Shown here in pieces: positions 8,173 through 19,262 of a stretch of DNA of 20,000 nucleotides. A model generated the notes under the pieces. That model had not been told where the DNA came from. It worked only from the letters and a program-made list of their open reading frames with translations, and made no database searches. The stretch spans positions 690,001 to 710,000 of the forward strand of contig JAXBDG010000012.1 in the NCBI GenBank assembly GCA_036320915.1, read 5' to 3'. How positions within the stretch are numbered: position 1 is the first letter of the stretch; each line of letters begins with the position of its first letter. The position numbers and the translations under genes were made by a program. The DNA is from Linnemannia elongata. Lineage: Eukaryota > Mortierellomycota > Mortierellomycetes > Mortierellales > Mortierellaceae.

Positions 8173-8637
8173 TTAAGACGATGGCTTAGGCACTGGCATA
8201 GCCTGGGCAGTGACGGTGTAATTAACAGACCCTCCACCACCACCAATGCCAGTATTGGCACTGATGTGAGCGCTTGCACTAATAGTACGATGATAAGGAG
8301 TGCCTCCAGTTGGGTTTCTAATCGGGTCAGAAAAGTAAGGCCCGTTTAACTGGCGTCCGGTACCATAGAAGTTGGTCTCTACAACTGTATAACCGTTTGG
8401 ATTCATGTCGGCATCGTATAGGCCTTCACAGATATAGAAGCCTTCTTGTGCTGGGATGGTAGTGGCTGGTCCATCCTTATGGCTCCTAGGATCGCATCGG
8501 GCGGCAACTTCAAAAGAAATTCTAGGCGTTTTGGAGGCCTTGAGAACGGGTGTTAATGAGCGGACGGTCGAGTATCGATAGTGAATCTTCGAGCAGGTGC
8601 TGGGAGCTTTGAGCCTACCATCGTTGGGGAGGTGCTG
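8173..8637 (-). pseudogene. Beta/Gly-rich hypothetical protein lacking a start (154 codons)
   Basis: After TTTGACAG (a possible 3' splice site or chance) the frame is open for 154 codons to the TGA... TAG-type end at 8175-8173. The middle reads like protein (KIHYRYSTVRSLTPVLKASK; GFYICEGLYDADMNPNGYTV) and the end is Gly/Ser-rich. The first in-frame ATG is at 8406, which would leave only 77 residues. Another ATG at 8620-8618 opens a different, short frame, which would fit a one-base frameshift near the 5' end. A TATA box lies upstream at 8690-8700, so a promoter is still present. No family is recognised; a gene with a damaged start is the simplest reading. Confidence 0.4.
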
Positions 8638-8689
8638 TCAAATGAGGTGAAAGCGTCAATATCGATTAAAAGCGGGGGGATGGACCTCT

Positions 8690-8700
8690 TTAAATATATA
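8690..8700 (-). promoter_or_regulatory. TATA-like box, minus strand
   Basis: TATATATTTAA on the minus strand, about 55 bp before the start of the open frame 8637-8173. Confidence 0.4.
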
Positions 8701-8721
8701 CTTCAGAGCTGTACCCTAATT

Positions 8722-8949
8722 CTATTTCACAAAATATAAAGAAAACTCTCCGACCTGTCTCATCCCTTCTGTGGAAGCTATATGACCATCACAAGCATTC
8801 CTCTTGGCATAATCTGCCGAGGTTTCGCTTTTTGTTTGATCATGCATGGTTTGTTGAGTATCTTTGCTTGAGTTGCCTTTGCTTTGTGCTGCTGCTTGGC
8901 GGTATCTTGCGCCTTTGGCCTGTGTTGGGGAAGGCTGTGTTGATGCCAA
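8722..8949 (-). pseudogene. Truncated Hmp1/CsbD-like small hydrophilic protein
   Basis: A 75-codon hydrophilic, Ala/Gln/Lys-rich frame with phrases such as QAKGARYRQAAAQSKGN, KSETSADYA and EGMRQVGEF. These resemble fungal Hmp1-type (CsbD-like) small proteins, which carry AKGxxxxxxGxxKxxxGN and AEGxxxRVGG repeats. The position of the usual Met is TTG, with an in-frame TAG two codons before it, and the downstream half of the family is missing. The 5' end abuts the CTAGGT repeat at 8952. It looks like a broken copy. The family assignment rests on pattern memory only. Confidence 0.35.
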
Positions 8950-8951
8950 GA

Positions 8952-9126
8952 TCTAGACCAGGGGCGCGACTCGTCTAGACTATGAACTGCAGCTGGACGT
9001 GGAACTGGGCCTGGGACATAACTCGACTGGGCTATGTGGGGATCTGATCCTGAGCTATAAACGCAAGCCCAGCTAACTGAATCGAGTCCCAGGTCCAGAC
9101 AAAAGTCTAGGTCTAGGTCTAGGTCA
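8952..9126. repeat. CTAGGT repeat element, copy 2, with inverted ends
   Basis: It begins GATCTAGACC and ends AGTCTAGGTCTAGGTCTAGG, so the ends are roughly inverted. Between them GTC/GAC-rich words recur (TCGTCTAGAC, AGGTCCAGAC). It shares its core with 6236-6465. It may be a small non-autonomous element; no clear target duplication was found. Confidence 0.4.
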
Positions 9127-9134
9127 TAATCTGA

Positions 9135-9334
9135 GATGCGTTAAAGAAGGCGCAGATCACACTGGACTGGAGCAGTCATTTCAGCCCAAGATCACATCAC
9201 TGGATGTTTATGTCGCCTTGGGTCTTGCCTATGGCCATAGAATATTGCTTACTGATTGGATGCTAGATCAAAAAGTCAATAACGTTGTTCTGCTGAAACT
9301 GCAGCCAACGGTTACCGAGAATATGCAATATTAG
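9135..9334 (+). pseudogene. Coding-like remnant, faintly BRCT-like
   Basis: An open plus-strand frame without ATG ends at TAG 9332-9334. It contains ITSLDVYVALGLAYGHRILL followed by TDWMLDQKV. The order (strand, helix with Ala-Leu, Gly, His-Arg-Ile, then a Trp followed by Leu-Asp) recalls the last part of a BRCT domain, but the match is weak. It is too short and lacks a start. 9335-9601 shows no gene. Confidence 0.2.
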
Positions 9335-9601
9335 TAACTGGCGAACGATATTGAAATCCCCGGTGCAGTTTTTTTTTTATTCTGAAACATGTCACCCCTG
9401 TCATCCAATTGGAGCTTTCGATGGTGAGACTTAAAATTTTCATTCAGAAACAGGTCTACCGAAGGTCTGGGCACAGCTAAATTTATGCTCGTTCATTATT
9501 CGCTGGAGAGCCCCCCATGGAGTTTTCCAGTTATGAGACCTTGTCTGCTCAGCTTAAGCTCTACCTATAACTGCTTGGATAGCCACTGCAGATAGACAGA
9601 G

Positions 9602-9902
9602 TGCTATCATCCGTTGGGTTATGGCTGAACGCCTCTAAGTCAGAACCCGTGCTAGAACGCGACGATTACCGCCTTGTGCCATTTTTAGTTGAATACGAAT
9701 AGACCTACGGTCCTGAATCTTACGAACGTGGGATTATCTTGCAGAGCGGAAAGGCTTTGTGAGGTTCCCACTAATGTTAATTTCAAACATTGGAAGAGAT
9801 AAATCCATTACAGACGACATTTAAGCAACGGTGTGCTGTAATCGTGCGAGTAGCCCTGTCGCTACGAGACGATGAGATTTAGGCTTTTGTTGCACAGATT
9901 TG
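9602..9902 (+). rRNA. 28S rRNA fragment C, 3' end, diverged
   Basis: The last 300 nt of 28S rRNA from GCTATCATCCGTTGGG to about GATTTG. The first 230 nt are close to copy D; the final 80 nt carry many changes (for example CGGTGTGCTGTAATCGTGCG). The variable hairpin reads GACC TAC GGTC, again fully paired. A diverged spacer flank follows to about 9975. Not functional. Confidence 0.8.
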
Positions 9903-9993
9903 CTCTTTACAAACGCATCTTTCTCTTTTGTTTTACTTGCGATGGCGTTCTTAAGGGGCGCTTTATTTCACTCTCCTATTGGTAACGACATTC

Positions 9994-10288
9994 AATCTAC
10001 GGACTGTCCACCTGGTGTAAGTGGTAAAACTGCACTCCTCTTGTTGTGGCTTACAAGAGGTCCTGGGATCAAACCCCAGTAAAATCATTCTTTCTTCAGC
10101 CTGGGATGGCTTTAATATCCCTTCAGGAAATCTTTCTTCTTCAGTCTGGAATGGCTTCAATGTCCCAACCATATCTCCTTATGCCTTCCAAAAATAGTCG
10201 TAGTCCCTCTTAAAAATCAATAAAATCTCAAAGCCTCCTGCAGGCGATATAGCAGGGAAAAAAAAAAAAAAAAAATCTACGGACTGTT
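9994..10288. repeat. 14-bp target-site duplication around the SINE
   Basis: AATCTACGGACTGT at 9994-10007 and again, without mismatch, at 10275-10288 directly after the poly(A) tail. The first two A bases of the right copy could belong to the tail. Confidence 0.9.
10008..10274 (+). mobile_element. tRNA-derived SINE, full length, with poly(A) tail
   Basis: A 267-bp element between two perfect target-site copies. The head is tRNA-like: A box TGGTGTAAGTG at 10013-10023 and B box GATCAAACC at 10067-10075 both fit the Pol III consensus. It contains a perfect T-arm (CTGGG, 7-nt loop, CCCAG) and an anticodon-like stem CCTCTTG/CAAGAGG with an oversized loop. The body has two tandem blocks (TTCTTTCTTCAGCCTGGGAT at about 10088 and TCTTTCTTCTTCAGTCTGGA at about 10132). 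A tail of about 17 A ends it. It needs a LINE elsewhere for mobility. The perfect duplication implies recent insertion, after fragment C was already in place. Confidence 0.88.
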
Positions 10289-10417
10289 AGAAAGGGTTGC
10301 AAAAACTTGTCTATTTGGGTTTCAGAGAGGCTAATTTAAAGACGAGGTGAAGGAGAATGGCCTCGCTATTGCAAGGCCCAGGACAATGAAACCTGGATCT
10401 GACTGCAAATGGCATCT

Positions 10418-10558
10418 TCAAGGACGGCTGTTAATAACGCCGTCCAGCGTAAGCTCGGAATTCTCTGGAACATTATCAACGCGGGGTTTTGATGCGGTAG
10501 GTGTGGCTTGGGCAACGGCGACAAGCGCGAGGAGAGCGAAAACGATATTGATATTCAT
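10418..10558 (-). CDS. Small secreted peptide (46 aa)
   Basis: From the ATG at 10558 the frame gives 46 residues ending in TGA at 10420-10418. Residues 1-18 form a textbook signal peptide (MNINIVFALLALVAVAQA) with predicted cleavage before TPTASKP. The mature part is about 28 residues, hydrophilic and without cysteines (NVPENSELTLDGVINSRP). A TATA box lies about 102 bp upstream. It may be complete, or the first exon of a longer secreted protein; no convincing donor site was seen before the stop. No function is assigned. Confidence 0.5.
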   Translation of the reverse strand: MNINIVFALLALVAVAQATPTASKPRVDNVPENSELTLDGVINSRP

Positions 10559-10659
10559 AGCGATGTAGAAAGCGCTAGGGTAGGGAAGGCGAATATGAGG
10601 AAGGTGTTGCGCGTAAAGGAAGTGATGAAGTGGGTGGGGTGTAAGGAGAAAGCGAAGGA

Positions 10660-10667
10660 TATTTATA
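10660..10667 (-). promoter_or_regulatory. TATA box of the small secreted peptide gene
   Basis: TATAAATA on the minus strand, 102 bp before the ATG at 10558. The leader between them is pyrimidine-rich, as in many highly expressed fungal genes. Confidence 0.5.
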
Positions 10668-11088
10668 CCACAAGATAAGCCTTTTTCTGTAGGGCTGAGG
10701 AGTATTACTCATTAGGGCGGCGGCTCTTGTTAAAGCACAATCAAAGCCTTTTCCCCATTGGTTGGAATAGGTAAAGTCGAGAAGAAAATGCCTCTTGGAG
10801 TGGGCTTGGTAAGCAAACATGCGCAACAACATAGCGCTCTCGCTGACGCCGCTCGCTGCATAAGGAGTGTACGAAAAGCAGCAGAAGCGAGGCTATTTGT
10901 ATGGATGCAGCCATCGCGATTAGACTCTGGATGCCCAATGAACAAACAACCGCGAATTGGCTATTGCATTCTCGAAGGACTCGCGAACGGTGTACAAAAT
11001 GGCTCAAGGGGTAGTGAAGTGATCGGCATGAAGTGGGAGAGGGGGATCAAGACCAGAGCAAATTGCAGTTTCCAGACATGATGACTCT
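10668..11088. other. Intergenic, nothing firm
   Basis: Several overlapping frames of 70-107 codons exist on both strands, but none has splice sites, start context or a recognisable motif that favours it. No RNA or repeat was seen. Confidence 0.4.
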
Positions 11089-11145
11089 GCTTTTTGATCC
11101 TTCGATGTCGGCTCTTTCAATCCTTACTTCATTAGAATTCAAAGT
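11089..11145 (+). pseudogene. 28S rRNA fragment E (scrap)
   Basis: TGCTTTTTGATCCTTCGATG followed by TCGGCTCTT matches 28S rRNA exactly for about 30 nt. It then aligns loosely up to AGAATTC at 11140. It overlaps the same 28S segment as fragments A and D. Confidence 0.65.
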
Positions 11146-11188
11146 TGCTTTATTCACAGAAAACAACGTTTAAGGGTCTTAAAAGAAT

Positions 11189-13612
11189 TCATATTTGACT
11201 CTTTGCTACCTTGGAAGGGGACCTCATGGCATGAAGACGCTCAGGGGTGCCGAGGGTGGGAAATGGGCAGATATTCTGTAGTCTCTTTCCACGCCTATTC
11301 TTGAGGTATTTCCTGGTGGTTTCAAGGAGCGTCTGGACTTGAAATAGGCGAAAAAAAAACTCCAGGTTGAGGCTCAATTCAGTCAGGTTTGATGGAAGCA
11401 GGACTGATGAGACGCGGGCATGGACGATAGCATTTCCTTGCTTGGTTGCAAGGTAAAACACCACTGCCTTGCCCTTGGTCTGGAAGGTTAACAGGGGTGG
11501 ATCTTTTACCAGAGAGCAATGCAGGTGGTCCAAGGCATCCTTGGCAAAAATCGCCAGCCGCAAGGTGTCCACATTCACATCTTGTTTTGCTGCATGGATG
11601 CCTTTCAGCTCGCCGAAGTAGACCTCTTTGCTATCAGGAGTGCAGCCAACAATATCTGGCTGCCGGGAGGAGCCATGCTGACCAAGTCCTTGCTTTCGCT
11701 CTTGGCCATGTGTAGTAGTGAAGTTGGCACTACAAATGAGATTTTTTTTTAGAAAACAATATTTAAAAAAAGCAAAGAGTGGACATAATGAAACCAGGTA
11801 TGTTACCTTGTAAACTTGACTTCGTGCTGGATTTGGAGAACTTCCTCCAGGATCGGGCCAACCATCGCCATTGCACAATCTGCCTCACTTCGCAATTTCG
11901 ACCACGTATTGAATTTCCTGAAGACATGTAAAGCCATGAACAGGACAGGGAGGATATTCTGCGCCTTGCAATCCCCGTACGCCGCCATAATCGCATCGAT
12001 GATTGGTGTTGTATCCAGTGTGCTCTTAGCTCCATGATCGACAGCTAGGCTGGCGGACAGCTCAATCGAAGACCATAGCTACAAGCCAAGAATAACAGAC
12101 GTTCTGGTTAGTTTGGGACGCACAAAAACTGACAAACAAACAAACAAAAAGGACTTATCTTACCTCACACCAGGTTACCCAGTAGTCTCGTGCTGCTCGT
12201 GCTCGCTTCAGGTCTTCCTCCTGCTGTGCATTTGTATAGAATGTCTGGAGCACATCCCGACGGATTTGCAAAATCTCATCCTTGGAGAGATGTGCATGCT
12301 CTTCGTCGACATGAAGCACTCCTGACAATATCGCGATCTCATTCAGATCTCGGAAGGTCAAAATTGCCTTCTGCCTTGTCGTATCATAGATCCTAGTCAT
12401 TTTCGGTCCCCAGTCCTTCCCACCAAGAGGAAGATTAAAGGTGTAGTCCGGACGGTCGCAGTTACGAGGAAGTTGCTTGCCGTCATGAAGTGCTTGCAAA
12501 AGGTATTCCCGGTGCTGATGCTCAGTTGCACTGGTAAAAACGGTATCGGAGTCATCCCCTTGGTGCTGGTTTGCTATGGCAGTGAGGAGTGGCTCTTCGT
12601 CTTCATCTTCTAATGGTAACATAAAAGGCCGGACCGGGCTAGCAGGCTCCGAGAGTGTTGGTGATTGCAATGGTGTGCGGAGAAGTTCCGAGGATGGACG
12701 AGATTCGTCAGATGGGCCTGAGTGTGGAGGTGGCAGAAAAAAATAGAGTGAGAAGGATATGGCAACACACAACCTTCTGGGTCAACCGATACGGCGCTTT
12801 GTCATTTCAAATGCACTCACAGGCATTACGAGCAGACTTTGGCAATGCCTCGTCCAGTCCGTCCAAGGGATCACGTGAATGCTTCTGGCCAGCTAGTAAA
12901 GTGGTAATAAAGGTATCCAAGTCAATTAGTACCGAACGCAAGACTCTTCAGACTAATCGTTACATGGCAAGTTTGCTTACCTGCGCTGGGGATGTATGTC
13001 GAATGTGCAGAATGTTGGCCAAGCACACGGGAGCCCGAAGATAACGCTGGACCTGTGGTGTGTATCAAGGATAGAGTGCCATTGTCAAAGTCATAAAAGA
13101 GTGATGAGAAAGCTGGATTAAAGATCTATATGGTTGCATTGATGGATGGCGCGATTGGAAAAAGAATATACTCAACAGTAGGCATGTTTGTGATGTATAG
13201 AAGACTGCCTTGAATTACCTTGAAAGACGGAGCTGTCGAGCCTTTCTAGCTGGTCGCAGGCGCTCTTCTCAACTGATTGCATGACTCTCGCTGTGGTGCG
13301 GTTTACAGTGATATTCGTCTGAATCCTAGCTTCTTGCAGCGATCTCTCTGCCTCTTGCTCCAGCTTTCGATCGCTCCAGAATCGCTTCATGGTCCCGTTT
13401 TTCTTGTCCGCAAAGTATCTCTCCTTCAACAACATCAACGATGCTCTCGTCTTTGGATCTGAATCTTGTATCATATCCGTCAAACCACCAATCCAAATAC
13501 TGCACGCGTTCACTTCTGATATTTCAGGGACACTGTTAAAGAAATCGAAGTGGCTACTGGATAACAGATCTGTGTACTGTGAAAGATATATTTCGAGCTT
13601 GCGGTGAACCAT
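11189..13612 (-). CDS. Six-exon gene, PD-(D/E)XK nuclease-like protein (634 aa)
   Basis: Exons: 13612-13219, 13052-12981, 12892-12821, 12717-12164, 12078-11807 and 11729-11189. Introns are 166, 88, 103, 85 and 77 bp, all GT..AG, and the phases (1,1,1,0,2) match at every join, giving 634 residues ending at TAA. Residues 1-131 are helical and charged. About 132-230 is a Ser/Pro-rich linker. About 250-364 is a helical domain with many Asp/Glu. About 365-634 ends in a restriction-endonuclease-like core: Pro479-Asp480 (RQPDIVG), then a strand and Glu495-Leu-Lys497 (VYFGELKG), which is the PD...ExK signature. Helices before it contain EADCAM and ILEEV. The nuclease call is inference from the motif. 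Similar large lineage-specific proteins occur in Mortierella-type genomes, with unknown function. It is transcribed away from the Crinkler gene. Confidence 0.75.
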
Positions 13613-13757
13613 CTTTGATTTTGACAGCAGGAAACAGAAGCAACTCCTAATCAAAGGAATTGATAAAGGATTAAACTGATTAGTACATGTATTATCTTTA
13701 TTTACGAGAAAGAGAAAGGAACAACAAAGGGCGCTCGTGGAGCAATTAGCCAAATAT

Positions 13758-14073
13758 CTGCACTTCCAGGTCGAATATATGAATTATACCCTCCTAGAGC
13801 TCATGCACCAACCCAGACTCCCAGGTTAATGGTAACCAACGTTCTCTACGAGAATCGCATGGACCGCATGGTCTCATCCAGGCTGGCTGACAAACGTACT
13901 ATCTATGCTGTAAGATGCCAGTCTTTACTGCACTTCCTGGTCGAACACCTGCTTTCTAATTTAGGCAGTGTCCTCCTGGAGCTCATGCACCAACTCCTAG
14001 ACTTCCAAGTCAATGGTAACCAAGGTTCTCTACGAGAATCGCATGGACCGCATGGTCTCATCTAGGGTGGCTG
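13758..14073. repeat. Tandem duplication, about 140-bp units
   Basis: CTGCACTTCC at 13758 and 13928, CTCATGCACCAAC at about 13799 and 13981, and GTTCTCTACGAGAATCGCAT at about 13841 and 14023 recur in the same order. The period is 170-182 bp. The right-hand parts are over 90 percent identical. Within each unit CATGGACCGCATGGTCTCAT is itself repetitive. It lies upstream of the PD...ELK gene. Confidence 0.8.
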
Positions 14074-14175
14074 TCAAGACAATCAACACCATTAAGTATA
14101 TATTCTTCACACTGTAATACTTAACTGACAACAGTAGAAGATAACAGGGACAGGCAGGTTTTGGGAGGAGGAAGG

Positions 14176-15130
<955 letters not shown>

Positions 15131-15151
15131 CATTTGATGCTTCGCAGTACC

Positions 15152-18022
15152 ATGGACAACAACCCTCTGACTCTGTTCTGTCTTGTCGATGGACTACCCT
15201 CATCCAGGGCATTCGAGATTGAGGTCTCTAAGACACGTACCATTGCTCACCTCAAGGACCTCATCAAGGCAAAACAAACGCCCGCGTTTGATGATATCAC
15301 CGTGGACCAGCTCAATCTTTGGCGTGTCTCCATCCCAATCGTCGAGGAGGACGACGAACTCCCCATCTTACTCGACAATGTCGACGACAAAGTCAAGAAG
15401 AAACTCGGCCCAGCGACTCGCCTTTCGAAAGTGTTTCCTGAGGAGCTTCCAGAAGAGACAATTCACATCATTGTCCAGCGACCGCCACCAGGTAATGCAA
15501 ACGCGCTTTGCTCTCATTCACACCTTGAGCATGAGCTTGTCCACTGTGCTAACCTTAACTCACTCATCCGATTGCACTGACATAGTCCTTACACCTATCC
15601 CTGCCCGCGTCTCCACTCCTCACTTGGCCCATGCATGGGACAGGTCGCGTTCAGGTGAGTGCGATTACACTGGGTTTTAAATTCTTAATAATGGGTAATT
15701 CGTCATTATTCCACTAACTTTCCCTTGTTCCCCTTTGATTATACAGCAACACCCATTCAACTGACGTCTGTTCCGAAGGACCACATCGAAAAGGAATTGG
15801 TGGTCGTTCTTGAAGGCGTCAGCCATCGCCATACCACCGACCCTGTCGATCCAAAGGATGTTGAAGCCTCCCAAAGGAGAAAACTAGGTCCTTTTTACAA
15901 GAGGACTCTGCCATATCATAAAACAGCAACAGACACAAGCCTTGTGATGTTGGGGCTTGAGCTGGACAAACAGGCAAGGACAAGTGACAACGAGACTCTG
16001 CGTTCGATTGTCGAAGACGACATCGGTACAGTCGGTGGTCACCGCGTGGTGGCCATGGTTGCCCCGTCCGGATCAGGAAAGACCGCCACAGTTATTGACC
16101 TGGCAAGCAAGCACTTTGTCGTTTACTGCGTCTGTTGTTCTCCGGGTATCACCGTCTCTCCGGACTTTAACGATCCAAATTTCATCACACTTGCAGAGGA
16201 TGTCGAGCGCATATACAGGACCGTCATTAACAGGGAGCAGAGAGGTTCGAGCGACCCGCTGGACATTGATTCCGACGTGAAAGCATTCGCAGGAGAACGT
16301 GTCAAGCTCGAATTCCTGGCACGACTACTTTTCCTTCAGCTACTTCTCAACAACAACCCTGATCTGGAGCCACAGCAGTTTTTCCGTGAGCAGACGACTA
16401 CCGGAGGTGCTGCGACTATTGGAGAGTTGGTCTACAAACTACGGGAGTATGACAACCTCACAATCCAAGCCATGCTCGGTGAAGTGCAGACCAAGTTACA
16501 TTTGCTCCTTGTTCCCAGACGACTTGGACTGGTGATTGCTCTAGATGAGGCTCAAGTTGCGGTAACAGGCATTTTGTCCGGCAAGCTCATCTCGCCATCC
16601 GCTTTGATGAAGAACAGAGGTGCCCTTCTCGACAGCAGAACGAACCAAATCCAATCCAAGTTCCGTCGTGGCTTTCTCACGCCTTTATCCGCAACGCTGA
16701 GCAACATGCAGGCAACCCTAGTGATACTTGGTACAGCACTCTCTTTGCAGGATGCCGATCATGTGTACTCGGCTGTTGGCAAACTCACCAACTTTACTAG
16801 AATAACGGACTTCCCACAATTCGACGAGGACGATGTGAGCAAGATGCTCTCGGAGCTCGTCGACATGTCAGACTGTGAAATCCCGCCTGCCAAGCGGCGT
16901 AGGCTGTCAGGGCGAGCCCGGTTTTCCATTGGTATCATCAACCGCCTCATCGCAACCGGCTCTACCCAGAACTCCAAGCAAGTAACTCTGGAGAACGCCA
17001 TTAATTACGCAATTGCGCATGTGATGAGTGGACTCCGGAGTGGGGTACGCACTATTCTCGAGAGCGACAAAACAGGCGAGGCAGCCCGGCTTCTCTGTCG
17101 AATGGTCTTGGCCTATCACCTCCAAGATGCCAGAATATCGTTCTCGAGCCACCAGCAGGCCGACTTTGTGGATAAAGCCTTGTGTAGACTGCGACCACAT
17201 CCTGATGGCATTCATTTGGTGATGGATGAGCTAATGGTGGTTGAGGCGGTGGAGGAGGAGCTAAAGGCTTTAGATAAGGATCCCGAGTTCTCGGAGTATC
17301 TGGATCAATTCTACCAGATTGTCGCTAACTTTGGCGTGGCTTCAACGTCAAAGGGGGATGCACTGGAACCACTTGTCCGCCGATCACTTCAGCGCTTCAA
17401 TGGTCTCCGTCTCGTGGATCTTCCTTTCCTCCAAGGCATCGCCTTGCCCAAATGGTGCGACAATCTCAGGCTTCAAATCGACGGGATCAACACGGCCAAT
17501 GGATTTGGATATACCGACAGTGGCGTTGCCTCCGATCTCGCCTTCCTCACCGACCGCCCTCCGAACAAGATGCTTATTGCCAAGTATGGCACACGTCCGG
17601 ATGGAGCTTGGTTTTTCTCTGACAAGCAGTACGCCGGCTCTCTTGCAATCAAGTTCTACAGCAGCCCTGTGCCCCGGAAGACGCATAAGGATAATGAGAC
17701 CTCAAGCGACATTCGAGGTTGCTTCTTACAAAAGGACGGTACTACCTTGAACTCAACCTTGGCAAACATTCGACGCGACTTTGTAGCTTCGGGTACTCCT
17801 TCCGACCTCAAGGGTATCCTCCGCATCCACCTCGAGTTCCCTGACGTCCAGTATGGTATGCCCTCTACCCATGTCTTGACAGACCCTGTGACCGGCAACC
17901 AGGATGTGATGGTGTATATCAACCTTTCGAACATGGACGATTTTTTCTTTGAGGGCATCTCACAGCACAAGGACGATATGGTCCGATTGAAAAAGGTCAT
18001 TGGACTTGTCTGCAAGAAATAA
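15152..18022 (+). CDS. Crinkler (CRN) family protein with P-loop NTPase and nuclease-like C-terminus (894 aa)
   Basis: Exons 15152-15491, 15586-15654 and 15747-18022. Introns of 94 and 92 bp have GTAATG/CATAG and GTGAGT/TACAG ends, both phase 1. The start at 15152 sits in ACCATGG; an in-frame ATG 15 bp earlier is also possible. Residues 1-113 are the ubiquitin-like CRN header (NPLTLFCLVDG...; DQLNLWRVSIPI; GPATRLSKVFPEELPEETIH). A short linker follows. The NTPase has Walker A APSGSGKT (Lys248) and Walker B LVIALDEAQ (Asp403, Glu404). A nuclear localisation-like stretch PPAKRRRLSGRAR lies at 516-528. The C-terminal part carries Glu677 (GDALEPLV), RPDG (Asp755) and LAIK (Lys772), which fits the restriction-endonuclease fold seen in this class, with Ala in place of the usual acidic residue before xK. 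No signal peptide is present. Fungal CRNs are proposed effectors or inter-genome conflict proteins; the target is unknown. Confidence 0.9.
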
Positions 18023-18193
18023 ACTCCTTTTGACTTGCAATCTTACCTTCACTCCTTTTCATATCTTATGTGATGCTTCTTTATTCGTATCGGCAGCAGA
18101 ACGTGCGATGTTAGCTTTTGATACTTTATTTTTCAGCTATTCACTCTCGTGTTCCTCACGATTAATCATAGCTAATTTAACATTGTGAGACAG

Positions 18194-18593
18194 CGAAGGC
18201 AAGCGCGGAGGAACATATTCAACGGCTCGTCAACAACATGCGCAATCAATACATCCGGACTCAGGAGGAGGTTAAAACAACTCTACGGCAAAATCTGCAC
18301 TTATTCGGCAACAAGACACATGTCCGATATCAATTATAATGAACAGTTGGCGGTAAAAAACATGCAGGAACAAATGAAGTCCTACTGCAAGGGGGCGCAC
18401 AAACGGATTGTGGATGTATTACTTAACCACTGAGCGCCATTTGGTCAAGATCGTCCACCTTTATTTCGACATGCTGATCGCCGTGGACGACAACACCATC
18501 AGCCGTCTTATGGAGTTACCAGCAAAGCAGGCGCGACGCAAAGAATTGAATCACAAGGTGGATGTATTGAGAAGAAGCCTACTGGAGCTTTAG
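18194..18593 (+). pseudogene. Frameshifted coiled-coil remnant downstream of the Crinkler gene
   Basis: After a 3' splice-like GAGACAG, three consecutive plus-strand frames carry protein-like sequence that reads on smoothly: SAEEHIQRLVNNMRNQYI in the first, EQLAVKNMQEQMKSYCKGAH in the second, and ERHLVKIVHLYFDMLIAVDD to a TAG at 18593 in the third. Two same-direction frame changes, near 18335 and 18430, are needed to join them. The whole is helical and charged, probably a coiled coil. It has no start. It is most likely the 3' exon of a gene that has lost its front and picked up indels. Sequencing errors cannot be ruled out. Confidence 0.45.
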
Positions 18594-19088
18594 TCTACAT
18601 TCAAGCAAGTGCAATGTAAATGATCGACTTTATGACACGCCTCTAGCTATACATTTCTACTGCCCACAACGATTCCATGCTTATAGCCGGTGTTTTGTGT
18701 GGTCACCTATCAAACATTACTCGTTTGTCTTTCTTGGCTTTAGTTCCTCTTGTCTTACCGTCCAATTTTGATAGTCTGGATGTCGTGCTTATAACGAAAA
18801 ACAATGACTTTTTCAATAATATGTGATCTTTACATATATATATCTCCAAGTCATACGTTTGTACATCGTTCCATTCTTATGTTCATACGCCATGACAACC
18901 AGTTAATTTTAGAATACACTTTCATCGTTATATTCCGCAGCAAGAAATAAGCTTTCATCCGCTGCTCCGCTTGGTCAAATGACCGTCACCTTTTCTTTTG
19001 GATGGGAATTGCATTCCCATATCCTAAAAAGGAAATGGGTGAAAGTTTATTTGAGGCAGAGGTAGGAAAAAATTTCCCTTAGGTTTTA
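18594..19088. other. Intergenic, AT-rich, nothing recognised
   Basis: No frame, repeat or RNA is supported. A small palindrome-like GGGAATTGCATTCCC lies at about 19004-19018. The stretch ends abruptly at the 28S junction at 19089. Confidence 0.5.
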
Positions 19089-19127
19089 ATAACTGGCTTG
19101 TGGCAGCCAAGCGTTCATAGCGACGTT

Positions 19128-19163
<36 letters not shown>

Positions 19164-19207
19164 ACTGAAGCAGAATTCAGTAAGCGTTGGATTGTTCACC
19201 CACTAAT

Positions 19208-19262
<55 letters not shown>

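Noticed and set aside
10008..10082. A functional tRNA gene
   Set aside because: The A box, B box and T-arm are good, but the anticodon loop is too large and there is no clean acceptor stem. The poly(A) tail and target duplication show it is a SINE head.
10741..11081. Overlapping frames of 71-107 codons on both strands
   Set aside because: They compete with each other, lack splice or start support, and show no recognisable domain. One frame has a faint helix-turn-helix look, which is too weak to report.
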